A stretch of 64,000 nt of DNA, taken from Panaeolus papilionaceus. Its lineage: Eukaryota; Basidiomycota; Agaricomycetes; Agaricales. Shown here piece by piece: positions 45,996 to 56,757 of this stretch. Made by a program: the position numbers and the translations under genes. The notes under the pieces were generated by a model. It was not told the origin of the DNA. It ran no database searches and saw only the letters and a list, made by a program, of their open reading frames with translations. Each line of letters begins with the position of its first letter. The first letter of the stretch is position 1. The DNA is taken from contig JADNRZ010000003.1 of assembly GCA_015501605.1 (NCBI GenBank), forward strand, positions 62,001 to 126,000, in the 5' to 3' direction.

Positions 45996-47035
45996 CTATG
46001 TACACCCGTTGGACGGCCACTAATAAAGGTCAGTCGGTCGCATCAATAAAAGAGAGAGGTTTCTACCTTGGCTAGCGAATATAACTCAATGCCGACTGCC
46101 TTTTCACCTCTTTCTTTAATGCCCTGCTCGTTTACTCGCCCCTTTCCCAAGGTTATCGGCATAGGTTGCTGTAGTATAATTAGTGAACGTCGTACGCAAG
46201 GCTTCAAATAATCAGAAAAGATAAGCAGACACACCTCATATCCAAGGTGAATGTACTGGTCTCTGCTTTTCGCGCTCGTAGCCTCGAGGGTAAATATATC
46301 ATTGGGGGCATGGGCAAACGCTTCCCTTACGAGCAAAGAAAGGCAACCACGACCTTGATGTGACGTATCCGTACCAGTCATAACCAGATACCAGGAATTT
46401 TCGATATCCGTTGTGGTATCTCCCTTTAGCTTGAAACATTGGCGCATTTTAGCATGTGCTTTGCTAGGAAATTCAATGCCACTTCGCTCAAGTCTGCAAT
46501 TAGTGATCATTGCACACTTTCAGCCCAGACATCTTTGGGACGAACCAGGAAGCTACTCAGACCCCAAGCCTTTATGCATGGAATTAACCCAGCCTTTATA
46601 GCGACTCTCGGTGTGAGAAGCGATAGTCTTGTTCCCGGAGGTACCCAGCATGAGGCTGCCACAATTCTTCCTTCAGAGGTCTCCTTGTCGGGCGCCTCGG
46701 GATCGACAACGACAGTAACCCGCCCTTCCAAGAGTAGCGTCGACTTGACCACGAGTCTGAAAAATATGCGGTTGTTCTCCCATGGTTGTGTGTCAACCGT
46801 TTCCTCATTTAACGCCTGGAATGATAAAGTAAATGAATTTGATTTGAGCTATGTGTTAGCAGTCTAAAAAAGGATTAACCTTTTCGGCCTGTCGAAAATA
46901 ATTTACGAGTGGATCGTTTTGAAAGCTACGAGACAGAACGTCGACAATAGCTCCTACATCCTGAAAGCCTGCATTGCGCACGTACAGATTCGCGCGTTGT
47001 AAATCTGCTGTGCTGGGTGCTGTCGTATCAATCAT
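45996..47035 (-). CDS. GNAT N-acetyltransferase, tandem copy A
   Basis: A GCN5-related acetyltransferase of a fungal small-molecule/unknown-substrate type. ATG at 47035 (MIDTTAPSTADLQRANLYVR). Blocks: VLSRSFQNDPLVNYFRQ, RIFFRLVVKSTLLLEGRVTV, AASCWVPPGTRLSL, SWYLVMTGTDTSHQGRGCLS (acetyl-CoA motif A, QGRGCL), FTLEATSAKSRDQYIHLGYE and KAVGIELYSLAK. A frame open to 46043 continues VETSLFY, but a 50-nt intron joins LAK to a mini-exon at 45996-46019 coding WPSNGCT and stop, as in copy B. Three related genes lie head to tail. Substrate unknown. Confidence 0.82.
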
Positions 47036-47482
47036 TGCAAGTGGGTGTACAGCTGAATGGTGGGTTGGGAACAATGACACAGAATATTGAAGGCATTTAA
47101 ATGTTAGTTTGTACTTAGGTTCAAGTAGCGACGGCTCGAAAATAGTGTTGTATCGACAGAAATGACGAATGTGTGCGGCAAGCTGTGTAGAAATAACAGG
47201 CTTACACACTTCCCTCATCCACGGTCAGAGTCCGCCCATCACAGCGCTCGCCGCTGACCGCGCAGCAAGTTAAAACGCCGAGGCAATTGTAAGTGGTGCT
47301 TACGAAACAATTGCTTGTATTATGCTTAGTGTTGGCTTGGTGAACACACTTTACGCGTTAGTAAATGACGGCGCCAAGGTGTAAAGTGGATTCAGCATTA
47401 GGTGACCTTCACATATCCGCATTGCCCATTAGATCGATATACTCGTATATGTTACATTCCTCTGAAGGTACGTGGCTTCAAT
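47036..47482. other. spacer between GNAT copies A and B
   Basis: Copy A's promoter side. A weak inverted repeat (GCAATTGT...ACAATTGC) is near 47280-47315, and CACTTTAC/GTAAAGTG lies at about 47347-47388. No gene. Confidence 0.4.
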
Positions 47483-48503
47483 TTATTGGGACGGCCACTA
47501 TACAACAAAGTGTCAAGAATTTATGCAGCGAAATAAATTGTAATGGACTTGCCTTTGCGAGGGCGTATATGCTAAAGCCGGTTGCCTTTTCGCCTTTGTC
47601 CGCCAGGCCGGTCTCATTGACCTTGCCTTTTCCAATATGTATAGACGTCGGCTGCTGTAACCGCAATAATAAGCACAGAATAAAACACTTGCAGAAGCGT
47701 CCAAAAGACATACCGCGTATCCCAAATGTAAGTACTGATCCCTACTCTTCGCTGTCGTTGCCTCGAGGGTGAAAATCTGATCAGGAGCATTGGCAAAGGC
47801 TTCTCGGACAAGCAGAGACAGGCATCCTCGACCCTGATGTGTTGGGTTTGTAGCGGTCATCAACAAGTACCACGTCTTTTCGATATTGGATTTTGCGTGT
47901 CCCATCTCCTTAAAACATCGGTGCATCCCATCGTGTGTCTTGTCAGGGTAAATGAGGCTGAACCGCTAGTCCTGCAGTTAAGTTATAAGAACCACAGAAG
48001 CCAGCCTGAATCCACGTACTCCAAAACCACCCCAACCCCAGCTCTTTATGCACCCGAACAAACCACTTTTGACTGCCACTACAGGAGTCCCAAATGATAG
48101 CCTTTTCCCTGGAGGAAGCCAGCACGCTGCAGCTACAACCTTCCCCTCAGATCCATCCTCTCCTTTCGCCTCGGGATCGATGACAACTGTCAGTCGTCCT
48201 TTGAGAAGCAGCGTCGACTTGACAATGAATCCGAAGAAAGTGCGGTTCTGTTTCCATTCCTTCTCAGACAATCCCTCCTGAACGGTAGCCAAATGCAATA
48301 GGAGAACAAAGTCAGACAAGCCAACGCTGAGTGCAACCAGTACTGACCGTGACTCCATGCCGAAAATAGTTTATGATTGGATCATTTTCAAAGCTTCGTG
48401 TAAAAATATCTTGGATGGCTTCCACGTCCTGGAGGTTCCCCAGACGTACGTAGAGCTTTCGGGGCTGAACCCCCTCAGTGGCGGGTTCTGCCGTATCAGC
48501 CAT
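47483..48503 (-). CDS. GNAT N-acetyltransferase, tandem copy B
   Basis: Close relative of copy A. ATG at 48503 (MADTAEPATEGVQPRKLYVR). Blocks: IFTRSFENDPIINYFRHG, KSTLLLKGRLTVVIDPEAKG, VAAACWLPPGKRLSFGTP, WYLLMTATNPTHQGRGCLSL (acetyl-CoA motif A, QGRGCL), IFTLEATTAKSRDQYLHLGY and EKATGFSIYALAK. The exon ending ALAK is followed by GCAAGTCC, a GC donor with the strong GC-AG consensus. A 55-nt intron (47498-47552) then leads to a mini-exon coding WPSQ and stop at 47483. Without it the frame continues to 47478. Same gene plan as A, likely a recent duplicate; the PEA(P/K) acidic loops differ. Confidence 0.82.
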
Positions 48504-48823
48504 GGTTCTTCAAGATGCTAGATGAGAAGTGGGTTTGATATGTCGTTGACTGTCGGTTTTATTACGTGAGGGGAATTTTGGATTATGAAAACACAGTGAA
48601 CTCTCCTTATTTACAGACGCACACTGACAAATCAAATAATAGCAGCATATGATTACTGCGGCAAATGAAGCTGCGGAACTGCACAAGCTGCAAGGCCTGC
48701 GAATCCGTTCCTGAACACGATTTTTATCATGGTAACACGAACTCCAAATCATCCTAAAAACCAAAAACGCCCTCCCTGCATTGTTATCTAAGTTTAACCA
48801 ACACCCGCTACAGTAATTGACAA
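48504..48823. other. spacer between GNAT copies B and C
   Basis: The reading frame of copy C runs open through here to 48510 if its last intron is ignored, which would put its stop 7 bases from copy B's ATG. I think this is the copy B promoter and not coding. Confidence 0.4.
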
Positions 48824-49866
48824 CTATGACCCTTTCACCTGAACGAAATGTCTGAGAGACCTTTTCGAGCTGACTTCGACAGGGGTGTACCTTTATCATT
48901 GGCCAGCACTCGACGCCGACAGCTTTGTCACCCGACGCTACCAACCCACCAGCATCTGCTTTCCCCTCGCCAAACTTAACCACATCGATGACCTAGCAAT
49001 ACAATCACTTTGAGTATCTCCGAGAGTATCAACAGGATATCTATGTACTGACCTCAAACCCGAGATGCTGATAACAGTCCCTCGAATGAGCCGTGGTCGC
49101 CTCGAGTGAAAACGTCGCGTTCGGGGCGTGTTCAAAGCCTTCTCTCATCAATCGAGACATCAAGCCTTGTCCTTGGTAGTCTGGGTCTGTCATGGTCAAC
49201 TGAAGATACCAAGCTGCATTATCGGCATCCTCTGCCTTCATTCCTTTCTGCTTGAACCCGGATGCGAGGGTTTCGTGGATCTTATCGCTATATTCGACTA
49301 CGATGCGCTGTGCCGAAATAGCATCAAAACCAGCGGATGTATAACTATACGATCAGCGTATATTCACCTTGATCCGTTCTGTAAGTACATACCAAAAACC
49401 CAGTTACACCCCACTTTGATAAAACAGAAAAAACCCCACCTCGAGTAATGGCGAGGACTTTCCATGGCGACAATCTCTTTTTCGGAGGGTGCCAAAGTGC
49501 GATGGACACAACCTTTTCATGACCTTTGCCGTCCTTCGACTCCTTGTCGAGCATAACGATGACTCGACCGCCTATGTACAAGGCACTCTTGAAAATGAAG
49601 GACGTAAACGTCCGGAGACCCTGTCTCCCTTTGGCTGGTTTCTCGATATCCAGATACTAAGTAACAATGACGCATATCCGTCTTATTATGGGCATTAGTC
49701 CATCTGTCGCGTTGACTTGACGCACCTCTTTCAAGTTGCCAAAGTAATTCCAGAGCGGGTCCCGTATGAACGCCCGCTCTCCTAGATCAACGACCTGTTC
49801 GAGATCGTTCATGGTAGCAAGCCGAGAATAGAACCTCGAAGCTGTCGGAGCCTCCAGAGACGTCAT
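48824..49866 (-). CDS. GNAT N-acetyltransferase, tandem copy C (diverged)
   Basis: Third GNAT of the cluster. ATG at 49866 (MTSLEAPTASRFYSRLATMN). Blocks: VDLGERAFIRDPLWNYFGN, TFIFKSALYIGGRVIVMLDK-like sequence, SIALWHPPKKRLSPW, WYLQLTMTDPDYQGQGLMSR (acetyl-CoA motif A, QGQGL), FSLEATTAHSRDCYQHLGFE and KAVGVECWPMIK. As in A and B, an AAG/GT donor follows (48890). A 52-nt intron ending TTCAG gives VKGS and a stop at 48824. The uninterrupted frame would add about 120 residues that have no counterpart in A or B. The last exon is therefore probable, not certain. Confidence 0.75.
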
Positions 49867-50782
49867 GATTTCGCAAATCAAGAGCTGTGTTGCCAAGTAC
49901 AAACGATCCACGCGTCCCGGGTTGCAAGGGGGTGGTGAAATGGTGGTAGTACCTGTGTGAGAGATGAAGCAGGTGTTTTTTTTGTCATGAATAGAGTGTC
50001 AGCATCCTTTCTGATGCCATCATAAGTTTGACATTCGGAGGGTATGAGATAAAAGTATCACGGACGTCGTCCTTCGAGACCAAAATAGCTGCATAAGCTG
50101 ATTCGAGGGTTCAGTCTGAGATCTATTTTCAGAATGAAAGGCTTGATGTCGACGTTGGACTTAGCAGTATAGATTGGTGTCGCATGACCAATCAAGGACC
50201 TCCTCCATTCACAAACTTCGAAGGTCATTTCAACTTGTTCGATACTATTCACATAGATCCTGGAGACCTAAAGATAAAAATCCGACACCATCCCTAAACA
50301 TCAACCCCCTGCATGTTTCCGAGTCCGCCAGCTTGTGATCTGTTTCAAAAAGTAAACTAAATATATTTGATATATCTCCTTCAAGTCAAATTGAAACCAG
50401 TCAAATATGCCGAAAGACCAAAGATTAACGCAGACGAAAATATAGCGTGAATTCAAGTATATGTATTACACCACATTCTAATTCAAAATGATACTCCTCG
50501 CCACCGCCCATCTCCCCTCCCCCTCCTCAAACATAGTATATAAGTAGATCATGACTAGGGGTAATAAATAGCTCGAACACAGCGTCGAGTGAACTATACA
50601 ATACTTTCACAGGCAGTAACCAGGTATAAGTAAAAGCCAATACAATAGTCTAAAAAAAATTATTCACGATCAGCTCGGGGAGCCCACTAAAAATGTCTAG
50701 ATGATGAAAACATACTTTCAAACTAGGATCCCAAAATACCGAAACACGCGTTGTTCGACTTCGAACCGCGTTTTCGAACACC
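49867..50782. other. intergenic
   Basis: Promoter side of GNAT C and the 3' flank of the YGF-repeat gene. A pyrimidine-rich tract lies near 50495-50530. No gene is supported. Confidence 0.4.
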
Positions 50783-51286
50783 CTACTTGCGCTTGGGTAA
50801 CGAAGGCACAGGACCCCCAAAGCCGTATGTTGAAGCGAGCTGACCGAATGCGAGCTCGTAGTTCTTTGATGAGGTAGATGGAGGCGAGTGGCTACCGGAG
50901 GGTGGTGGAGTGGACGAACGCGTCAAAGATGTCTTTGTGCTTGACTTGGTCTTCTTCTGGGAAGGTGGTAAACAGGGAACGCCAGACCCAAAGCCGTATG
51001 AGGAGACGAGATTGCTGTAGGCTTCTTCATAGTTCTTTGTCGAGGTGGATGGCAGAACCATGGTTGAAGGATGCACGGAAGACTGATGACGCGAGGACTT
51101 GCTTGAGGATGATTGAGATGACTTGGGTGGGAGGCTTGGAACGTCGCCGTTAAAACCGTATGTTGAGACTAACTCGCCAAATACGCGTTCTGGGTTTTGT
51201 TGCTTAGAGCTCGAGGGATTCAAAGGTGCAAACGACGTTTGTGATGAGTTGCGAGAGTTGTACTTGGAAGTGAATTTCTTGAACAT
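50783..51286 (-). CDS. small protein with three YGF-G repeats
   Basis: I do not know this family. A single exon, 167 residues, ATG at 51286 (MFKKFTSKYNSRNSSQTSF). Three repeats each contain a helix-like block then a loop: VFGELVSTYGFNGDVPSLPP, AYSNLVSSYGFGSGVPCLPP and AFGQLASTYGFGGPVPSLPK. They are spaced about 55 residues apart by Ser/Thr/Lys/Pro-rich linkers, the last two carrying STS(T/S)KNYE before the block. There is no signal peptide or membrane segment. The constant SxYGFxxxVPxLP core in fast-changing disordered linkers looks like a repeated short binding motif. The frame is intact with a good ATG and no alternative frame. Confidence 0.7.
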   Translation of the reverse strand: MFKKFTSKYNSRNSSQTSFAPLNPSSSKQQNPERVFGELVSTYGFNGDVPSLPPKSSQSSSSKSSRHQSSVHPSTMVLPSTSTKNYEEAYSNLVSSYGFGSGVPCLPPSQKKTKSSTKTSLTRSSTPPPSGSHSPPSTSSKNYELAFGQLASTYGFGGPVPSLPKRK

Positions 51287-52466
51287 CTTGTTATGTAGTG
51301 AAGTGGTAGTTGTAGTGCTGTTGTTGGTGGTAATTGTGGTGGTTATGTTTTGGGTGGTAAAAGGTCTTTGTTGAATGATATCGAGGAAGAGTTTGAAAAG
51401 TTTAATCTTTATACAAGTAGACGCGACCCTGTTCTAAAAATAGATTACTGATCAGTTATCAAGGGGCAGTTCTCGGCATTGAAGAGATGACTCACTTTTA
51501 TTTTGTGACACTGGGAATAACCCTCTCATAATACAAGTTGTAGCGAGGCGTGCGCATTGGGGTGTAAATGTACCCTGAAGTGCCTCACGGAGCGTGGAAG
51601 GAAGCGACAGTCGAGTCAGTTTAACCGAGCTGCGCCTCCGAGAGATCAGTATAATCCACAAAAACCGTACACAATCAGGCGCATCTATGAAATCGATAAC
51701 CACTTTCCAGCCAGCCTTGGTTGCCGGTGCTATGTACACATTCAGCCTTCCCATTGAATTTTGCCACCGGCATTAGCGGGATCAACAGTCGAGTCACTGC
51801 GGCGGAGCAATCGTGGCAACTGCTGTGCTGCCTTGGTGCTGCCTGTGCGAGTGAACGAGTTGACGAGGACTAAGTACCGTGAATATCGCGAAACATGATC
51901 CGTAACCAGACTTCAACGCACCCTCAAATGTTGTTGTCCTTGTTTGACAATTGTCGCCTGGAATTCAAAAATAGGGAGAAAATAGGTCGTCTTCTTTGCT
52001 AACAGCAATTCCTGCACGTCAGCTGCTCTGCCAACTGACTTACAAATTTCATTTGCAGTCCTGGCAGACAAACAAACCAATTTACATATAACTTAGCCCC
52101 AAGAATACAAATATTTTGCGCAGCCTTCTTTCACTGCGGTTCTTCAGTAGCAGCCACTGGGCGCTGAAGTAGCCTGATGCCCACCCGCATCGGACCACCC
52201 AAATATGTAGCTGGCACAAAAGCGTCATTCCGCTTCACGCGTTTAAGGCAAGAGGCAGAGCCATAGAAGGTTATATTCCGGATATGTGGCCATGACGTAG
52301 CCACATGTTTTCTCCTAGATTAGCAAGTTATTTCTCTTTTGATGCACTGGGCTGGAAAAATAGACAGGGGCCACGACTTGACAGAGGCGAGATTCCTGAG
52401 GTAAAATAATGATTATGATTGCTGAAGTCTAAATTTTAGTGTGCACAAATTCCACTTCTATGTCCT
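51287..52466. other. intergenic between the YGF gene and QCR2
   Basis: About 1.2 kb with no supported gene. Short plus-strand frames near 51557-51776 lack splice support. Confidence 0.4.
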
Positions 52467-53949
52467 TTAAAGGCCAACTTCATCAGCATAGGGAAGGGCG
52501 GCAGCATCACCAACGGCCACGTAGGTAGGCTTGGCGGAGAAGAGGGAAGCAGCAGCCTAGACAAAGAATTAGCAAGATTTAAAACCGTAAAACAATTCAG
52601 CATACCTTGGAGATACCAGCAGCGTTAACCTTCTCAAGACTTGAGAAAGTTGAGGCAAGGGAGGCATCAGATCCAGAGAAGAGCTAAATAATGGCAATTA
52701 GCTGCAAAGTTGACCATTAGAAACCACAAGACTCACCTTGGGTCCAATGGCAGCAACGAGGCCTTCACGGGTCTCAACAGCGGCAGCAGCTGAGAATTTA
52801 GCCTTGGAAATAGCAGCCTGGAGAGCATCGGCCTGAATATTCTGGGAAGCGGATTTGAGTGCAGCGACGGCAGCTTTAGTGGACTCCTTGACGGCAGCAG
52901 CGGTGGGTCCTTGGACGAGGAGACCGAAGAGGCTGGCGTCGGAATAGGGGAGGTAGATGGTTTGAACTCCGGGGATGGAGGACAAAGGTGAAGTGCCCTG
53001 AGACCACTTGACGGCACGAGTGGTAGAGAGGTGGGCAGCAAGGGCAGCCAGCTCTGATGAAGGAGCACCAGCGGATCCAAAACCAATGAAGACGGTCTGC
53101 TCGCCATGGGCGTCAATACGCGTCTCACCACCGAAGTATTGGGTAGCAGGTGATGAAAGGGCTGAAGCGGCAGAAGCGGAAGCGAAACCTTTCTCGACGA
53201 GGCTGGCAAGGGTTGCTTGGTCAATTCCTGTTCCGACGACGGCAACGTTTCCCTTAGCAAAGGCTTGAGCAGCGAATGCCTTCACATCATCAACTGAGAC
53301 GCTCGAGTGGTCCGAGGCGAAAAGAGGTTGACCGAGACCGGAACGGAAAGCGAGGGCATGAGCAGCGTTGATTGCGCGGGTAGCTGGATCCTGGATAGCG
53401 GCCTCAGTTTCAGCGTGAACCAAAGGAGTAACGTATTCCTCGAATTCATGGCGGGTGAATTTGGCAGAGGTGACATAGGAAGTCAAGAGGTCGACGAAAA
53501 ATGGTCTAAAATACAGAAACCAAATTCAAATAAAATATAATTAAAAATGAGAAATTGAACTCACGCGTCAGCTGGCAAGAATTCTGCTGTCAGGGCAAGG
53601 TGTTCACGTCCAAGGCTTGAAGACAAAACACCACCGTAAAGTTCACTCTCCCTAACAGTTCCAATGGTTGTCCTCTTGCTAGTGCTCTATTGCCAAAACA
53701 TTTAACCTTCTTCTACCTATCTTATAAAAAATAAATTCATACCTTGAAAGCGAAGCTCTTGAGTGCATTGGCAACACCAACTTTAGGTTGGAAGCGGGTG
53801 CCAGCTTTCACCAGAACGGTCACTGAAGCAGTAGGCTGGTTGTTGTCAACAGCAGCAACCTTGATACCTGCAGAGTCAGTCGCAGTTGCGAATGAACGTG
53901 CAAGACGTTGAGCGCTGCGCGCTGTCGACGACGTTCTAGTGGCCAGCAT
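52467..53949 (-). CDS. QCR2: cytochrome b-c1 complex subunit 2 (core protein 2)
   Basis: Matrix-side core subunit of mitochondrial complex III, M16 peptidase fold without the active zinc site. ATG at 53949 begins a mitochondrial presequence (MLATRTSSTARSAQRLARSF). Then GIKVAAVDNNQPTASVTVLV, VLVKAGTRFQPKVGVANALK, RTTIGTVRESELYGGVLSSS (with HLALTAEF), RHEFEEYVTPLVHAETEAAI, KGNVAVVGTGIDQATLASLV, FGGETRIDAHGEQTVFIGFG and an Ala/Lys-rich C-terminal half, ending YADEVGL at 52467. Five exons in frame. No HxxEH is present, as expected. About 430 residues. Confidence 0.93.
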
Positions 53950-55492
53950 CGAGAATTTTGAAGGAGAAATTGGATAAAATCTGGTGTAACTTGCTCTGCG
54001 CCAATTTCGGAGTTTCTTGGTGTCTTCCGGTACTGTCCGTGAATTTCCTTTTCTGGAATGCCATCAACCTCTCCTACCAACCACAACCTGGCGATATCTC
54101 ATTTCTTGGCTATTTTTCTGAATTACACCTTGAAAAAACGCGTCTCTCTGGCTGTTTGACTTAATAACTTATCCGCGTAGACTGCGGGCACGGTCACTGG
54201 TTGCTCTGAACTGTCGACCACGCAGCCGTAGCTGATCGTATATATAATTCAATTAAGGCTCGAGAGGTTGAACTTAGGCAAAACTGACCAAAGCCGATAC
54301 CTCCTAGATGCTGCTCAGTAACAGAAGATTTAATTATGGCCGCATGACCTTTGCCAGGAGAGCTAACTGCAATCATCTCCGCGGTTTCAACCTTCAACGA
54401 TCGTTCTAATAATTTTTTTGTAGGCAACCCCATTGTCTTTTGGACTTGGAACTGGCTACAATATTTCGGAACTGGGTTTTTACTTGTGGTCTATATTACA
54501 GGGCCGACTCTTAATAGGTCTATCTTTCAGTCTTTTTCGTAGTCGAAGGGACTTTGATTGAGTTTCCAAGACATGACTTTCGCGTGTCTCGCTCCATCGT
54601 GTTCCAAGCTGCCAGTCAACGTTCAACAAACGATTGACGTGATTTATTCTTTTACTCGCTGTCGATTCATATCTGCTTGCATCTAACCTAACATGTTTTT
54701 ACTCGTCGATGCTATGGGAGTCTATAGGCCGAATTCAGTGTGCCCAAAGACCATGTCTCGTCGGTGGACCTCAACGCTACCAGTGTGTGGGGTTCTAGCT
54801 CCGTATTTGGGCTACAGAGAAGAACCCCAGAATGCATGGCGCCAGGCAACTTGTACTTCCGCTGGATCATTTGGAGACAACTGGCGCAATCCGATAATCA
54901 GTTTGTACACGATAGCCAGGTCTTCCGCAATCTCAATCGGAAGATCAAACGTAGCGTGGCTCAAGTTCTATCTAGGAGCGCACCTGCTCACACTGACCAT
55001 TCAGTACACGCGCTTCAATCGATCAGATCCTTATTTCTCTGTATCAGGGTCTTGTCCGACCAATCGTATGTTTCGAGGGTTTCCTGTCTTCGTTCACGCG
55101 CAACTCTCGCGGGATCGTCCTTTGATGGGCTCTGAGCCGATAGCAGGTAAGGACCTACCCCTCCAGATGATCCGAGAATAATATCTTTTTGTGTGCACTT
55201 GTGGAGATCTTTTAGAATCGATGACACAATGCACCGCAACAACTGGTGTGATTATTTAATTTAATCTGACGACATGATCAAGTATCGTCACGGGAGTGGT
55301 GTATGGATCCAAAGAGCAGATGTATTGGCAAAGAGGTGTATAGAAATGGTGATAATGGTGATGAGAAGCATTACAGAATATGGCAAGATGTGATGGAAGA
55401 AAGTACACAAAGGATTACATGTCGTCATAATGATTGAAGGCAAAATGGGAAAAGAACTCGCATGAAAAAGGTACCTGATGGGATGGGTGTTC
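53950..55492. other. intergenic, low coding evidence
   Basis: Upstream of QCR2. CCAAT at 54001-54005 would suit HAP control of a respiratory gene but is a common 5-mer. The frames at 54693-55181 and 54740-55135 overlap in different frames; I list the longer one separately with low confidence. 55242-55492 is the 3' flank of the methyltransferase gene. Confidence 0.4.
54693..55181 (+). CDS. unassigned 162-codon ORF, doubtful
   Basis: An intact frame from ATG 54693 (MFLLVDAMGVYRPNS) to 55181. A +1 frame over much of the same stretch is also open for 131 codons and looks equally protein-like. No family motif is visible and I see no splice plan that joins them. It may be a decayed gene or chance. 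Confidence 0.2.
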   Translation: MFLLVDAMGVYRPNSVCPKTMSRRWTSTLPVCGVLAPYLGYREEPQNAWRQATCTSAGSFGDNWRNPIISLYTIARSSAISIGRSNVAWLKFYLGAHLLTLTIQYTRFNRSDPYFSVSGSCPTNRMFRGFPVFVHAQLSRDRPLMGSEPIAGKDLPLQMIRE

Positions 55493-56757
55493 CTAGGCTC
55501 TGTGGGCGCACACTGTGTATAGGGTGCAGACCAACCCAGGTGTGGTTCGAATCTCCTGAATAAAACCAGCAAGCGTATTGTTCATATCATTCTCCTCCAT
55601 CCCAGCGCTGAGAAGCAGGTAGCGCACAGAATTCGCGAACACCTCCAAAGATTGCAAACATGCTGCCCCGATTCTTCTACTCGTCTGATCTTCCGGCCAG
55701 GTCCCGATCGGTACCTGTCGTTGACTTCCTTCCACGGATGCAAATTGTTCAGAAGTGTGGATCAAGTCCGGGATACGGTGCGCGATGGGAAGGAGGCGTC
55801 TAGCGGTCCGCAATGCTTCGTTGAGGACGTCGTAGAAGCGTCGCGTAGCTGGGATGTTGACAGAGTCGATGGTGCCGTAGGAAGGGTCCACATCAACGTG
55901 GCGGCCCCACTCGTGCGATACAAAGAGTCCTCCTGGCTTGAGAACTCTGGCGGCCTCGCGGAGAACAAAAGGGAAGTCCCTCACCTGATGGCTTCTGGTT
56001 AACAAACGCTGTCGAGCGAGGAGAAAAAAGGTACACATACTGCCATGTCAATAAAACGGGCATGAACGAGGTCGAAGGTGGCGTTGTCCCACCGGTAAGT
56101 TGTGTTAACATCCTGAAGCTCAAATGTCACTCGGGGCAAGGGGTATCTGGTAGCAATGGGTACTGATTACGAGGTGAGCCCCGACATGGGTCTGGAAGAA
56201 AAGATGATAAAAGTACCGATATCGAACCCTCTGAAGTGAACGTGAGGGAACTCTTGTGCCATATCCATGACCCTAGGTAAGTGGGCTCAGTATTAGGAGA
56301 CTGGTTTACCAACATCGAAATTAAATCCAAAATACCATGTTCCAGTGCCTGTACAGATGTCGAGGACATGTGTGTCTCGTCCTGGTTGTTGTGCAAGGAG
56401 TGCTGGGACGGGGGCTACGTAATGGTCACCAAACAAGAGGTGTAGAAACTCGTGGGTTCTTTTCATACGCTTTTACCGTGCCAAAGAAGAATATAAAAAT
56501 GCTGTGAGTATTTCACGAGAGGATAACGGCATCCCTCTCACCTGTTGCTCATTCCCATCGACTGGCAATGGGTATGGCGTTGGGCGGGAGGCAAAAAGGC
56601 GCCCAGCTACTTCCTGGAAGTAGGTGGGGAATTCGTTGTTTTCAACCTCCACCATGTCCTGGTCCGGGTCCGGGATAACGTCAGACGCATATGCTTCAGA
56701 ATCGTCGTGGCCATTAGCGGCGCCGTTCGTAGAAGCTGGGTTGTTGGATACAGACAT
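55493..56757 (-). CDS. class I SAM-dependent methyltransferase (LaeA-like)
   Basis: A Rossmann-fold methyltransferase of the type common next to fungal metabolite genes. ATG at 56757 (MSVSNNPASTNGAANGHDDS), an acidic disordered lead, then FPTYFQEVAGRLFASRPTPY. Spliced exons give RMKRTHEFLHLLFGDHYVAP (usual YDxxH-like region), HVLDICTGTGTWVMDMAQEF (SAM motif I), HFRGFDI, FELQDVNTTYRWDNATFDLV, HARFIDMAV and VLREAARVLKPGGLFVSHEW (motif III), with a C-terminal helical domain ending TLYTVCAHRA. Six exons. No biosynthetic gene is next to it, so the substrate is unknown. Confidence 0.85.

Noticed and set aside
48510..48890. C-terminal extension of GNAT copy C
   Set aside because: The two sister genes end by a mini-exon at the same point, and the extension is low in GNAT character and runs to 7 bases from the next ATG.
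54001..54005. CCAAT box for QCR2
   Set aside because: A five-base motif on its own is too common to list as a regulatory site, though HAP control of QCR2 would be reasonable.
55530..55550. tRNA B-box-like GGTTCGAATC
   Set aside because: It lies inside the methyltransferase coding exon, and no cloverleaf or A-box can be formed around it. I found no tRNA gene in the window.
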